A DNA stretch of 64,000 nucleotides from Sphingobium psychrophilum (lineage in GTDB: Bacteria; Pseudomonadota; Alphaproteobacteria; Sphingomonadales; Sphingomonadaceae): assembly GCF_012927105.1 (NCBI RefSeq), contig NZ_JABBFV010000025.1, positions 1 through 64,000 on the forward strand. The letters are read 5' to 3'. Every line of letters starts with the position of its first letter. Positions within the stretch are counted from its first letter, which is position 1. Below, in pieces: positions 8,780 to 17,696 of the stretch. Made by a program: the position numbers and the translations under genes. Under the pieces are notes generated by a model that was not told the origin of the DNA, made no database searches, and saw nothing but the letters and a program-made list of their open reading frames with translations.

Positions 8780-9633
8780 TGTATACGCTGCGTTATCCGC
8801 ACAAAAAGGTCGGCGACCCCTTCAACGTGCTCAAGAGCGGGTTGAGCTCAGCGGTGCCTAGGGCGATGGAGGATAAGCTCCGTCCGCTATATCTCAGCTA
8901 TTTCATGGGTGCGGGCGCCGGCTGCAACATCACGGCGGACAAGCCCTTTCGGGTCAAATATGGTGCGAAACTGCGCGCTGCGTACAAGAAGACATATGAG
9001 GGCAAGCAACTCTACTGGTTGCGCACCGAATTGCTAGCAGTTGCCGGCAATCGCTGTCCAAGCTGTGGCGGCGCGCGTCCCGTGACGCTGGATCACCATC
9101 TGGCGCAGACGCCGTTTCCTGAGTTCGCGATCTTCCCGCTCAACCTTGTTGCGATGTGTGGCCCATGCAACCAACACAAGTCGGCGTCGACTGGCAAAAC
9201 GATCGCCACTGCTTTCATTCATCCTTATATCGACCAGATTCCCACGGTCTCCTTCTTTGCCCCGACCGTGACGCGAGCAAACGGTAGCTACACCGTCAGT
9301 TTCACGTTCACGCCTGCAGCGATTCCCGATGCCATGCTCGCTGGTCGTATGGAGCGTCAGTTAAAGCGGGTCGACTTCAACAAGGCACTGCTCCCCGAGG
9401 TCGGTGAATTGCTCAACGAACTGGCACTTCGGATCGAGCGCGAAATCGTCCAGCCCAATGGCGGTGTCATCGACCAGCCGCTGATCGAGGCATATCTCCA
9501 TGCAAATGCTGACCGGATCGAAGAACAGCATCGCGTGGGATTCTGGCAGGCGATCATGTCGCGCGCGCTCGCGAACGAAGCCGGGTTCTGTTCGGGCGGA
9601 TATCGCGATCTACTAGCACGGTCGCCGACTTGA
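8779..9633 (+). CDS. HNH endonuclease, partner of the upstream ATPase
   Basis: A 284-aa predicted nuclease. A zinc-ribbon HNH site is visible: CPSC (93-96), DHH (105-107), then LNLVAMCGPCNQHK, where N122 and the second CxxC (C127, C130) complete the beta-beta-alpha-metal fold. The N-terminal 80 residues and the C-terminal 130 residues are unassigned and probably bind the ATPase. The gene starts one base before the ATPase stop ends, so both are made together. In Septu-type systems the nuclease cuts DNA or RNA after the ATPase senses infection (family knowledge). That this pair does so is inference. Confidence 0.82.
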   Translation: MYTLRYPHKKVGDPFNVLKSGLSSAVPRAMEDKLRPLYLSYFMGAGAGCNITADKPFRVKYGAKLRAAYKKTYEGKQLYWLRTELLAVAGNRCPSCGGARPVTLDHHLAQTPFPEFAIFPLNLVAMCGPCNQHKSASTGKTIATAFIHPYIDQIPTVSFFAPTVTRANGSYTVSFTFTPAAIPDAMLAGRMERQLKRVDFNKALLPEVGELLNELALRIEREIVQPNGGVIDQPLIEAYLHANADRIEEQHRVGFWQAIMSRALANEAGFCSGGYRDLLARSPT

Positions 9634-10153
9634 AAAAGATCGGAAGCCTGAGGGGCTTGCGCCTTCCGCTGGAAGCAAAGCGCCAGGACGCTGCGACAGC
9701 GCTCCATCACCGTTGTTGAATAGCGTTTCGGCCTCTCAGCTTCTGTTATTGCGGATTTCAATCTGCAGGGTGCCAGTCCGGATCGGCCATTGGTAAGCTC
9801 CGAGGGCCGACAAGCGGACGGTCGGCACCTGGGTATCGAAAATCGAGCGCTGAACGGCCGGGAAGGGTCGGATTTTACGAAGGACACTTGCCCCTCTCTT
9901 AATCCAATGGGTGGAAATAAACGCCCCAGCCTACTAAAATGGCTCGAACTTCACGGCGGCTCACTGACGATTGCAGTTTTCCAAGCCGCACCGCTCCGAC
10001 CCCATTTGCCAAACAATATAAAATCAATGTCGGAATCCGGTCAGTGCCCAAAACTGACTCGAATTGATTGAACGCTTTACGGACCTCGCGCTCTCCATCA
10101 AAAAATCAGCTATGCGATTGCCTTGTGCGCGTAGCCTCCCAATCTATACGTGT
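9634..10153. other. Non-coding gap with intergenic repeat
   Basis: No gene seen. A small hairpin without a T-run (AAGCC tgagg GGCTT, about 9648-9662) follows the HNH gene. A well-preserved copy of the dispersed repeat covers about 9813-9870. The 3' half is unremarkable. Confidence 0.5.
9813..9870. repeat. Dispersed intergenic repeat, best copy A
   Basis: The 31 bases 9813-9843 match 54634-54664 at 28 positions, including 17 identical bases (ACCTGGGTATCGAAAAT). In both copies GAAGGGTCG follows 35 bases after the start of that 17-mer. The element is non-coding and lies between genes. Confidence 0.7.
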
Positions 10154-10747
10154 ATGGCCAGCCTGTTCCCCGACCTGTTTGAGACCCCGAAAATCCCGGG
10201 CTTGTCCTATCGGGAAGACCTTATCTCCCGCGATGAAGAGTTGAGGCTGATCGACGGGATCGACGCATCCGCGCTCGAGCCGTTTCGTTTCCAGGGTTGG
10301 CTCGGCAAGCGCCTGACCAGTTCCTTCGGCTGGCGCTATGACTTCGACGACGCACGCTTCGGACCTACAGATCCCATGCCGGATTGGCTGCTACCGGTGC
10401 GTGCAAAAGCCGCTGCCTTTGCCGACCTTGAGCCCGCCAGCCTAGCCCAGGCGCTCCTCATCCGCTACGATCTTGATGCCGGCATAGGCTGGCACCGTGA
10501 TCGCCCGGTCTTCGACCATGTCGTCGGCATTTCGCTGGGCGTGTCGGCCCCCTTGCGTTTTCGGCGGCGCAACGCCAGCGGGTTCGACCGCGTCACCGTT
10601 CCGCTCGCGCCGCGTTCGGTCTATCACCTTTATGGCGAAGCGCGGTTCCAATGGGAGCATAGCATAGCCGAAATGGGAGAGACCCGCTGGTCGATCACCT
10701 TCCGTACGCTCGCTGAGAAACTGGCGGGCCGGAACATGATCAGATAG
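10154..10747 (+). CDS. alkB: AlkB-like 2-oxoglutarate/Fe(II) dioxygenase
   Basis: A 197-aa alkylation-damage repair dioxygenase that should demethylate nucleic-acid bases oxidatively using Fe(II) and 2-oxoglutarate. The iron ligands are readable as H114 and D116 (GWHRDRP) and H169 (WEHSIAEM). The 2-oxoglutarate-binding arginine pair is R178/R184 (TRWSITFR). The start is set at the ATG at 10154 (MASLFPDLF), where family similarity begins; the frame is open to 10064. The nearby bases show no strong Shine-Dalgarno, so a leaderless or different start is possible. It stands alone between a defence pair and a remnant ORF. Confidence 0.85.
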   Translation: MASLFPDLFETPKIPGLSYREDLISRDEELRLIDGIDASALEPFRFQGWLGKRLTSSFGWRYDFDDARFGPTDPMPDWLLPVRAKAAAFADLEPASLAQALLIRYDLDAGIGWHRDRPVFDHVVGISLGVSAPLRFRRRNASGFDRVTVPLAPRSVYHLYGEARFQWEHSIAEMGETRWSITFRTLAEKLAGRNMIR

Positions 10748-10757
10748 CTGCCCACCT

Positions 10758-10973
10758 TCAATGCTCCATGGTGCCCGCATCAAGAAGCAGGTCCAAGCGC
10801 GTCGCAATGTCGAGCCACCGCGCAACGCCGGCGCGATCAGCCGCCAGCGCCAGCGTTCTTACCCTTTCTGTAATAAAGTCGGCGGCGTTCGCGCCATGTT
10901 GCCGTTCGACCGCCAACGCTTCGGCCCAGCCTGGATCATGCTCGAGAGAATCGAAGCAATGCAGGATCAGCGC
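10758..10973 (-). pseudogene. Remnant of a small sphingomonad protein (DUF6961-like)
   Basis: A minus-strand frame of 71 codons ending at 10758, with convincing protein-like sequence (WAEALAVERQHGANAADF, then ITERVRTLALAADRAG, then a leucine-rich end finishing AGTMEH). It resembles the small DUF6961 proteins common in sphingomonads. Upstream the frame is closed by a stop at 10974-10976, and no ATG, GTG or plausible TTG opens it. I read it as a truncated gene that has lost its 5' end. It is convergent with the AlkB gene, 10 bases from its stop. Confidence 0.55.
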
Positions 10974-11295
10974 TCAGCAGTACCAAGGCCCAGCGTAGCC
11001 ATCAGGAATAACTATTCGTCATGGCCTCTTGATATGCGGACTGGGCCGCTGCATCATAAGCTGGCAGGGGGGATTTAGCTGACAGCCCCGCTGTAGGATT
11101 ATCCTGTCAGGCATAACTGACGCCCCTCTGATTTTTGGGGCGGTCGGAGCGACGGCGCGCCATCGCTTGAGACACACCTAGCGCAATCGCCCCCGGGATT
11201 CTCGGGACCGATTCTGTCGGCCTGTTGGCCAAGCTCGCGTGTTACGTCCTCTCCCCATCAATCGATCCCAGACAGATCGCGCGCAACCGCGTCCT
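10974..11295. other. Gap before the lasso-peptide regulatory genes
   Basis: About 320 bases with no gene. It contains a short hairpin (CGCCCC at 11121-11126 with GGGGCG at 11137-11142, T-rich loop). The promoter of the sigma-factor operon is expected here, but no clear -35/-10 can be named. Confidence 0.45.
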
Positions 11296-11841
11296 ATGCC
11301 CGACAAGCATCCAGGCGGCGGTCTATCTGTCGCAAAAGACAGCGCATACACGGCGATTCTAAGTGATACCTACAGCACAGAAGCTCCGGGCCTCATCCGC
11401 TATTTCAAGCAACGCATGCGGGATGACGAGGACGCCAACGATCTCATGCAGGAAGCATTTGCCAGGCTTGCAGCCCATATGCGTACGAAGATACTCGTTC
11501 ATCCAGCGTCCTATCTGCAACGCATAGCCCGCAATCTTCTCGTGGATCGAATGCGCAGTGCGAGACGTGCGGCGGCGACCATAGGGCCGACGCTGGATGA
11601 ACTACCCGAGATCGGCGCTGCCCCGGAACAAAGCTTCGGAATCGAAAGGCAGGATGTTATGCGTCTCTACAAGGCGGCCGTCGATGGTCTCCCTGAGCAG
11701 ACCCGGCAAGTCTTCCTCATGCATCGGGTGGACAATCTGACCTATCGAGAAATCGGTGAAAAGCTTGGAATCGCTGTACCCACCGTTCAATATCATCTGG
11801 GCCGCGCACTGGCGCGTATCGCACAAGCTCTGGACGACTGA
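11296..11841 (+). CDS. FecI-like ECF sigma factor of the lasso-peptide locus
   Basis: A 181-aa RNA polymerase sigma factor of the FecI type. Region 2 is visible around residues 40-100 (DDEDANDLMQEAFARLAAH, then PASYLQRIARNLLVDRMRS). Region 4 carries the helix-turn-helix (LPEQTRQVFLMHRVDN followed by LTYREIGEKLGIAVPTVQYH). In FecI/FecR/TonB-receptor modules the receptor signals ligand binding through FecR to free this sigma factor. I place the start at 11296; the frame is open to 11239. The stop is one base from the start of the FecR gene, so they are co-translated. Confidence 0.85.
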   Translation: MPDKHPGGGLSVAKDSAYTAILSDTYSTEAPGLIRYFKQRMRDDEDANDLMQEAFARLAAHMRTKILVHPASYLQRIARNLLVDRMRSARRAAATIGPTLDELPEIGAAPEQSFGIERQDVMRLYKAAVDGLPEQTRQVFLMHRVDNLTYREIGEKLGIAVPTVQYHLGRALARIAQALDD

Positions 11842-11842
11842 C

Positions 11843-12892
11843 ATGCTCGATGAACAAGAGAAGCGCTCCGCCTTGCGCGAAGAAGCCGCATCCTGGTTCG
11901 CCGCGATGCAGGGTCCAGATGCCCAAAGCCGAGACCAGGAATTCAAGGCATGGCTTGCCGCAGATCCAGACCACCGAATTGCCTACGCGCGGATCGCGGA
12001 AGTCTACAGCATGGGAAAGTCGCTGGTGTCGCCGACCAAAGCCGAAGCAGACGCTGCGCCGACGCACCGCCGACATGTGGTGGCTCTTGCGGCGGCGGTC
12101 GCTGTGATCCTGCTTTCCTTCTCTGCCATCGTCTGGATGCCAGCTGGCAATGAAGGCCAAAAGAACGGACCCGCAATAGTCGCCGACGCTGGGCAACATA
12201 CCGCCGCATTCGCAAGCAGGGTCGGGCAGATCCGAAAGGTTCAGCTTGCAGACGGATCAAAGATTACGCTCGACACGAACAGCATCGTGTCGATGCGATT
12301 TACGCCAAGTTCAAGGTCGCTCCGCCTGGAGCAGGGCAAGGCCCGGTTCGAAGTGGCCCATGAAAAGAGGCCGTTTACCGTTTCTGTCGGCGACGCCACC
12401 GTGACCGCTCACGGAACAGTTTTTGATGTCGGCTTCCGCTCGGACCATATATATTTCGTCCGCCTCCTGCGCGGATCGGTGGACGTCGCGCAAGCCAACC
12501 ATGTTGTTGGACACGATATTACCAGCAAACCGAAATTGCTGCGCCCCGGGCAGGTGGTCGAAGCTGGGGGATTTGGCGTGCGCGACCTGCCAGCATCCTT
12601 CGCTCCGGCAGCAGGGGAAAGCTGGACCTCGAAAATGAGGCAGTTCGATAATGTGAGAGTAGGCGATCTCATCAGTGAGGCAAATCGCTACTCGCATATC
12701 CAGATCAGGCAGCCAGTCGCGGAAATTGCTGATCGGCGGGCGTCAGGCACATTTGCGATCGACGAACCTCGAAGGCTGGCCACCAACCTCAGCCTTCTCT
12801 TCGGCTTGAAGATCGCGGAGACGCCTGACAGCTCCATAACCCTGACGCCATCCGACACAAATATTTCACAGAGCGGGGCCGAAACCCCATAA
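11843..12892 (+). CDS. FecR-type anti-sigma regulator
   Basis: A 349-aa inner-membrane sigma regulator. The cytoplasmic N-terminal DUF4880-like part (ASWFAAMQGPD, then FKAWLAADPDHRIAYARI) is followed by one transmembrane helix at about residues 75-96 (VALAAAVAVILLSFSAIVW). The periplasmic FecR domain contains LADGSKITLDTNSIVSMRF and FEVAHEKRPFTVSVGDATV. The C-terminal part (from about 270) should contact the signalling domain of the TonB receptor encoded next. The start at 11843 follows the sigma stop directly. The frame is open upstream, but those codons overlap the sigma gene. Confidence 0.87.
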   Translation: MLDEQEKRSALREEAASWFAAMQGPDAQSRDQEFKAWLAADPDHRIAYARIAEVYSMGKSLVSPTKAEADAAPTHRRHVVALAAAVAVILLSFSAIVWMPAGNEGQKNGPAIVADAGQHTAAFASRVGQIRKVQLADGSKITLDTNSIVSMRFTPSSRSLRLEQGKARFEVAHEKRPFTVSVGDATVTAHGTVFDVGFRSDHIYFVRLLRGSVDVAQANHVVGHDITSKPKLLRPGQVVEAGGFGVRDLPASFAPAAGESWTSKMRQFDNVRVGDLISEANRYSHIQIRQPVAEIADRRASGTFAIDEPRRLATNLSLLFGLKIAETPDSSITLTPSDTNISQSGAETP

Positions 12893-12957
12893 ATTCAAAT
12901 TCGGCAACGTGGAGCCTGTCAGAGCATCGAAGAACGATGCGAAGACAAGGGGTCCTC

Positions 12958-15540
12958 ATGCGGAAAATCTCTCACAATCTCGCTAACGCCATCGCAGTTG
13001 CCAGTGCAGTCGGCATCGCCACCGCCTCGCCGGTACTGCTAGCGGGCACGCAGCCCGAGCAGACATTTCACATCGAGGCGCAGAAACTTGCCGATGCGTT
13101 GCGCGCCTTGGGGACCCAAGTCGGACGCGAAGTCATGTTTCAGCCGGCGCTGGTGGAGGGGCACCTGTCGCCCAAGCTGGACGGCCGCTACTCCCCCGCG
13201 CAAGCGCTGCGGCTGCTCCTCAAAGGCACGGGTCTGCGTGCCATTGAGAATGGCAGCAGCTTTGTAATTGTGGCGCGCTCAACCTCCCAGCGATCGCCGG
13301 AGGATGGCGACCTCTCATCCGATACCATCCTCGTGACCGGGTCCCGCATCAGGGGTGCCAGTATCGCGGCACCCGTGATCGAAGTATCGCAAAAGGAAAT
13401 GCGCCGGTCGGGGCAGAATGATCTGGGTGAAGTCATTCGATCCCTGCCACAAAGCTTCAGCGGCGGACAAAACCCCTCAGTCGCACCGGGCAACGTCGGG
13501 ATCGCAAACCAGAACCTCTCCGGCGGTTCTACGGCAAACCTCCGCGGCCTCGGCGGCGACGCCACGCTGACCCTGCTCAACGGCCACCGTCTCTCTTACG
13601 GATCCGCAGTCCAGGCAGTCGATATCAGCGCGATACCTGTTTCGGTCGTGAGCCGCATGGAGGTCATACCCGATGGCGCTTCGGCCATTTATGGATCGGA
13701 CGCCGTGGGCGGCGTCGTCAACATCATCCTGAAGCGAGACTATGAGGGTTATTCGACCTCGGCGAGATGGGGCGCGGCAACGGACGGCGGCGATGTCGAG
13801 CAGCAATATAATACCACTGCCGGTATCCGCTGGAACTCTGGCGGATTCATCGTGGCCTATGACTTCCTGAAGGGCAGCGACATAACCGCGCGCGATCGCA
13901 GCTACACCGACTATATGCCGGACGCAGCCACCCTGCTGCCCGAGCGCGAAAATCACAGCGTCATTCTCAGCGGACACCAGGCGATCGGCCCAAATCTCGA
14001 ATTTGCGGTCGATGCACTTTTCAATCGCCGCGAGATATCCTCAATGCTCGCGCTCGACGCGCGTTCGGGCTATCTCAACACGCCAGTCAACAAGAGCTTC
14101 GCGTTGGCCCCATCACTGGCCTGGAGGATCAATCCCGACTGGACGGTGAACTTGAGCGGCCTTTATGGCCGGGACCGCACTGATTACGATCAACGCTATT
14201 ACTCGAACGGCGCTGTCGCGAGCAGGGCCTATGGTTGTTATTGCAATGTTGCGCGATCGGTAGAGTTGGGCGCGGAAGGCAAGCTTCTTAGTCTGCCGGC
14301 GGGAGACGTCCGCCTGGCGATCGGCGGCGGTTACCGATATAATAGTTTCGAGGATACAAACGCATCTGGCAGCCGGTCCAACGGGGGTGGCAGCATCGAT
14401 AGCAGCTACGCCTTCGGCGAGCTTAACGTCCCCCTCATATCGCCCGAACAAGACTTGAGCTGGGCCTATCGGATTTCGATTAATGGAGCCCTGCGCTACG
14501 AGCGCTATCCCGGTATCGACGAAGTCGCCACGCCCAAGCTCGGCCTCATATATGCACCGACCCGCGATTTTGATCTCAAGGCTTCTTGGGGCAAATCGTT
14601 CAAGGCGCCCACGCTGTTGCAGCAATATCAGATGCGCTACGTCACCCTGCGCGCGGCGTCCGCCTATGGCGGATCCCAATTCCCAAGCGGCTCAGTCGCC
14701 ATGATGAGCCAAGGCGGCAATCCCGATCTGAAGCCTGAAAGGGCGGAAACCTGGACGATCACCCTTGGTGCGCATCCTAGCGCGATCCCAGGCCTTCAGT
14801 TGGACGCTTCCTATTTCAACATCCGTTACAAAAACCGGATTATCCAGCCCATCTCTGGGGTCAATCAATATTCCGCGTTAAGCAATCCCATCTTCGGGGA
14901 CTATGTGATCTACGCCCCGGACGCGGCTACGCAGGCTGCTCTCATCGCGTCGACCAACGGGCAGCTGAATAATTACAGCGGAGCGCCCTATGATCCATCG
15001 TCCGTCGTCGCCATTGCCTTCAACAATTTCATCAATGGCACTGAGCAGAAAATCCACGGCTTCGATCTGAGCGGGCGGTATAGCCTTCCAATAGGCGCAT
15101 GGGGCGAACTGAATGTGGGCGGCAACGGGTCTTGGCTTAAATCGACCGAACAGATCAACGAGAACGCTCCGGTTACCCGCCTCGCTGGTATCATCTACAA
15201 TCCACCCAAATTCCGGGGCCGGTTTAACATAAGCTGGACCAAGGACAGCTTCACGCTGGCAGGCTATGTCAACCATTCGGGGCGGCTGCGCGATACGCGC
15301 TCCACAAGTGAGAATGACGTCAAATCGCAAACCACGTTCGATCTGAACGCGCTTCTCACCCTGCCAGCCGACACCCCGCTTGGTGCATGGGATTTTGCAC
15401 TCAGCGCTCGTAACCTGTTCAATGCCCGGCCACCTTATGCTGCACCAAGCGGGGGCAACAGCTTCTACGTCAACTATGATTCAACCAACTATTCTCCCAT
15501 CGGTCGCTTCGTAAGCCTGAGCGTCACAAAGCATTGGTGA
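12958..15540 (+). CDS. TonB-dependent receptor with N-terminal signalling (STN) domain
   Basis: An 860-aa outer-membrane transducer. It has a signal peptide (MRKISHNLANAIAVASAVGI), a secretin/TonB short N-terminal domain (ALRALGTQVGREVMFQPAL, residues about 40-105), a plug domain (STANLRGLGGDATLTLLNG, then ASAIYGSDAVGGVVNIIL) and a beta-barrel ending in aromatic VSLSVTKHW, typical of outer-membrane insertion. It likely imports the lasso peptide, or a peptide-metal complex, and signals to FecR. The downstream isopeptidase supports peptide uptake and recycling. The start at 12958 fits the signal peptide and the AGGGG-type site ahead of it; an upstream in-frame ATG exists at 12937. Confidence 0.9.
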   Translation: MRKISHNLANAIAVASAVGIATASPVLLAGTQPEQTFHIEAQKLADALRALGTQVGREVMFQPALVEGHLSPKLDGRYSPAQALRLLLKGTGLRAIENGSSFVIVARSTSQRSPEDGDLSSDTILVTGSRIRGASIAAPVIEVSQKEMRRSGQNDLGEVIRSLPQSFSGGQNPSVAPGNVGIANQNLSGGSTANLRGLGGDATLTLLNGHRLSYGSAVQAVDISAIPVSVVSRMEVIPDGASAIYGSDAVGGVVNIILKRDYEGYSTSARWGAATDGGDVEQQYNTTAGIRWNSGGFIVAYDFLKGSDITARDRSYTDYMPDAATLLPERENHSVILSGHQAIGPNLEFAVDALFNRREISSMLALDARSGYLNTPVNKSFALAPSLAWRINPDWTVNLSGLYGRDRTDYDQRYYSNGAVASRAYGCYCNVARSVELGAEGKLLSLPAGDVRLAIGGGYRYNSFEDTNASGSRSNGGGSIDSSYAFGELNVPLISPEQDLSWAYRISINGALRYERYPGIDEVATPKLGLIYAPTRDFDLKASWGKSFKAPTLLQQYQMRYVTLRAASAYGGSQFPSGSVAMMSQGGNPDLKPERAETWTITLGAHPSAIPGLQLDASYFNIRYKNRIIQPISGVNQYSALSNPIFGDYVIYAPDAATQAALIASTNGQLNNYSGAPYDPSSVVAIAFNNFINGTEQKIHGFDLSGRYSLPIGAWGELNVGGNGSWLKSTEQINENAPVTRLAGIIYNPPKFRGRFNISWTKDSFTLAGYVNHSGRLRDTRSTSENDVKSQTTFDLNALLTLPADTPLGAWDFALSARNLFNARPPYAAPSGGNSFYVNYDSTNYSPIGRFVSLSVTKHW

Positions 15541-15542
15541 CA

Positions 15543-17696
15543 ATGATGACCAGAGCATTTGCCAGGCCGACTCCTTCCAATCCGTCCGGTGCTGCCAGGG
15601 CCCTGATATGCGCCGCCATGCCCTTGTTCATGGCGACGCATGCCATTGCCCAACCCCACAGCAACCCCGTAACGGAGGGAGGGAGCATCCCATGCTCTCT
15701 CCCGATCAATTGGACGAATAACCGGGCTTTCAGGGACATCACCGCGGAAGCCCTGATCGGCTTACGCGATTTTGGCGGCGTTTCGTTGGATGGCGCACCA
15801 ATACAACTGTCCCCGGACGGCGACATGATTGCGCTTCAGCTTCGCCAGGCGAACCCGGCGTCTAACCGCTTCTGCTCGGCGCTCGTCCTGGTTCCAACAG
15901 ATGGCCGTACCCCAGCGCGTGTGATCGACGACGCGGGCGACATCGAGCGCGCAAGCTTCGACAAATATGGTCTGGTCGGCATACCGCTCGGCATTCCCAA
16001 GCCTCCCTTGGTCCGCTGGCATCCTAACGGCCGGTATCTCGCCTATGTCAAACAGCGTAGCGGGAAGGCAGAAATCTGGATCATCAAGCCCGACGGAACA
16101 GACCGTCATATGCTCATTCAGTCCGAGGTCGATGTCGAGGCACTGGAATGGTCAGAAACTGGCGACGCGCTCCTATTTCGGAGCCGTCCCGGCCTTGTGG
16201 AGGCAAGAGATGAAATCACGCGAGAAGGCCTGAACGGCTTTCGCTATGACGACCGCTTCTGGCCGCTGGGCAGCAATCGGCCCCTGCCCACAAACCAAAT
16301 TCCATCGGTCGTCCAAGCGCTTGATATTGGCAGCGCTACCGTCCGGCCGGCGAGCCAGGAAGAGATAACGCGAATAGTGTCCCCTGGCGGGGCCCGGCCC
16401 GCTGGGGCGAGAGCCCATGCTCGGTTCGATGCCGATCATGTCGCCTGGTCCATCGCCGACGATCCCGCAAAATTTCGACAGCCAGCGCGTCTGCACGTTC
16501 GTGTCGGCGCGAGGACATTTGAATGCCTGGCCATTGCTTGCCGGAACGTTACCGACTCCTGGTGGCTGCCTGGCGGCAAGCAGCTGATATTTGCCACGCG
16601 CGAAGGCGCATCGGACGAGAAGACCGGGTTTTACCGCTGGATTCCTGGAAGCAGTCGCCCACGCAGGATCCTGCTCACTGACGACGCGCTGTTTGGCTGT
16701 GGAGTAGCAGACACACAGCTTATCTGCGCTCGCGAAACCTCCCTTCGGCCCCGACATATTGTCTCGATCAACGTAGCGACCGGCTCCCTCGACACGATTT
16801 TCGATCCTAATCCGGAATTCGCGCAATTTCGGCTTGGTAGAGTCCAGCGCCTGGCGTGGAAGAACAGCTTCGGGATAGAGGCTTTTGGCGACCTCGTCCT
16901 TCCGGCCGGAGTTAGGCCGGGAACGCGGTTGCCACTGGTTATCGTCCAGTATGAATCACGAGGCTTTCTGCGCGGCGGAACGGCGGACGAATATCCGATA
17001 CAGCTTCTCGCATCACATGGGTTTGCGGTTCTCAGCTTCAACAAGCCCAAGGCCTATGCGTTGCACGGGCCGCCTGTCACCTATGATGAATATCTTCAGG
17101 CGAACCAGAAAGACTGGATAGATCGCCGGAGCATATTGTCCTCGCTTGAGACCATTATCGATCGTCTCGAACAAAGCGGCGTCGTGGATCCGCGCCGGGT
17201 GGCGATCACAGGCCAGAGCGATGGCGCCACAACAGCGACCTTCGCGCTGATCCATTCCAACAAGTTCGCCGCCGCAGCCCTGAGCACATGCTGCGAAGAT
17301 GCGAGCATGATGGTCGGCAACGGCGAAGGATATCAGCGATGGTATGGAAGCTTGGGTTATCCCCTTCCCGGCAGTCGGGCGGATGCCTTCTGGTCGCAAT
17401 CCTCATTGGCTATGCATGCAGATAAGCGCCCCATCCCTATCCTCATTCAGGCTTCGGAAGAGGAATATCGAATGGCGCTCAACACGTTTGAAGTGCTGCG
17501 CGCCAAACGATGGCCCGTTGAGATGTACATATTCCCAGACGAAGGGCATGTGAAATTCCAGCCCGCGCACCGCCTTGCGGTGTATCGCCGTGTGCTCGAT
17601 TGGTTGCGACGCACCCTGAACGGGTCAGCCGTTAACGGGCGCTTCGCCCCGCCAGCCACGCCTCCGCATCCACGAAAAGCGCGAGACGGCTCATGA
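15543..17696 (+). CDS. Lasso peptide isopeptidase (S9 prolyl-oligopeptidase family)
   Basis: A 717-aa secreted serine hydrolase related to AtxE2, which linearises lasso peptides by cutting the ring isopeptide bond. The signal peptide ends near HAIAQ. The beta-propeller-like N-terminal half contains PNGRYLAYVKQRSGKAEIWI. The C-terminal alpha/beta hydrolase has the nucleophile S559 in GQSDG and H669 in DEGHVKF. Where related enzymes have a catalytic Asp, this one reads QASEEEYRMA, so a Glu may serve. The ATG at 15543 (or 15546) is 2 bases after the receptor stop; an upstream TTG overlaps the receptor gene. Its last 65 bases overlap the cyclase gene on the other strand. Confidence 0.85.
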   Translation: MMTRAFARPTPSNPSGAARALICAAMPLFMATHAIAQPHSNPVTEGGSIPCSLPINWTNNRAFRDITAEALIGLRDFGGVSLDGAPIQLSPDGDMIALQLRQANPASNRFCSALVLVPTDGRTPARVIDDAGDIERASFDKYGLVGIPLGIPKPPLVRWHPNGRYLAYVKQRSGKAEIWIIKPDGTDRHMLIQSEVDVEALEWSETGDALLFRSRPGLVEARDEITREGLNGFRYDDRFWPLGSNRPLPTNQIPSVVQALDIGSATVRPASQEEITRIVSPGGARPAGARAHARFDADHVAWSIADDPAKFRQPARLHVRVGARTFECLAIACRNVTDSWWLPGGKQLIFATREGASDEKTGFYRWIPGSSRPRRILLTDDALFGCGVADTQLICARETSLRPRHIVSINVATGSLDTIFDPNPEFAQFRLGRVQRLAWKNSFGIEAFGDLVLPAGVRPGTRLPLVIVQYESRGFLRGGTADEYPIQLLASHGFAVLSFNKPKAYALHGPPVTYDEYLQANQKDWIDRRSILSSLETIIDRLEQSGVVDPRRVAITGQSDGATTATFALIHSNKFAAAALSTCCEDASMMVGNGEGYQRWYGSLGYPLPGSRADAFWSQSSLAMHADKRPIPILIQASEEEYRMALNTFEVLRAKRWPVEMYIFPDEGHVKFQPAHRLAVYRRVLDWLRRTLNGSAVNGRFAPPATPPHPRKARDGS

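Noticed and set aside
9648-9662. Rho-independent terminator after the HNH gene
   Set aside because: Only a 5-bp stem and no T-run follows; too weak to report as a feature.
10768-10998. 76-aa plus-strand ORF after AlkB
   Set aside because: It is the complement of the more convincing DUF6961-like remnant on the minus strand.
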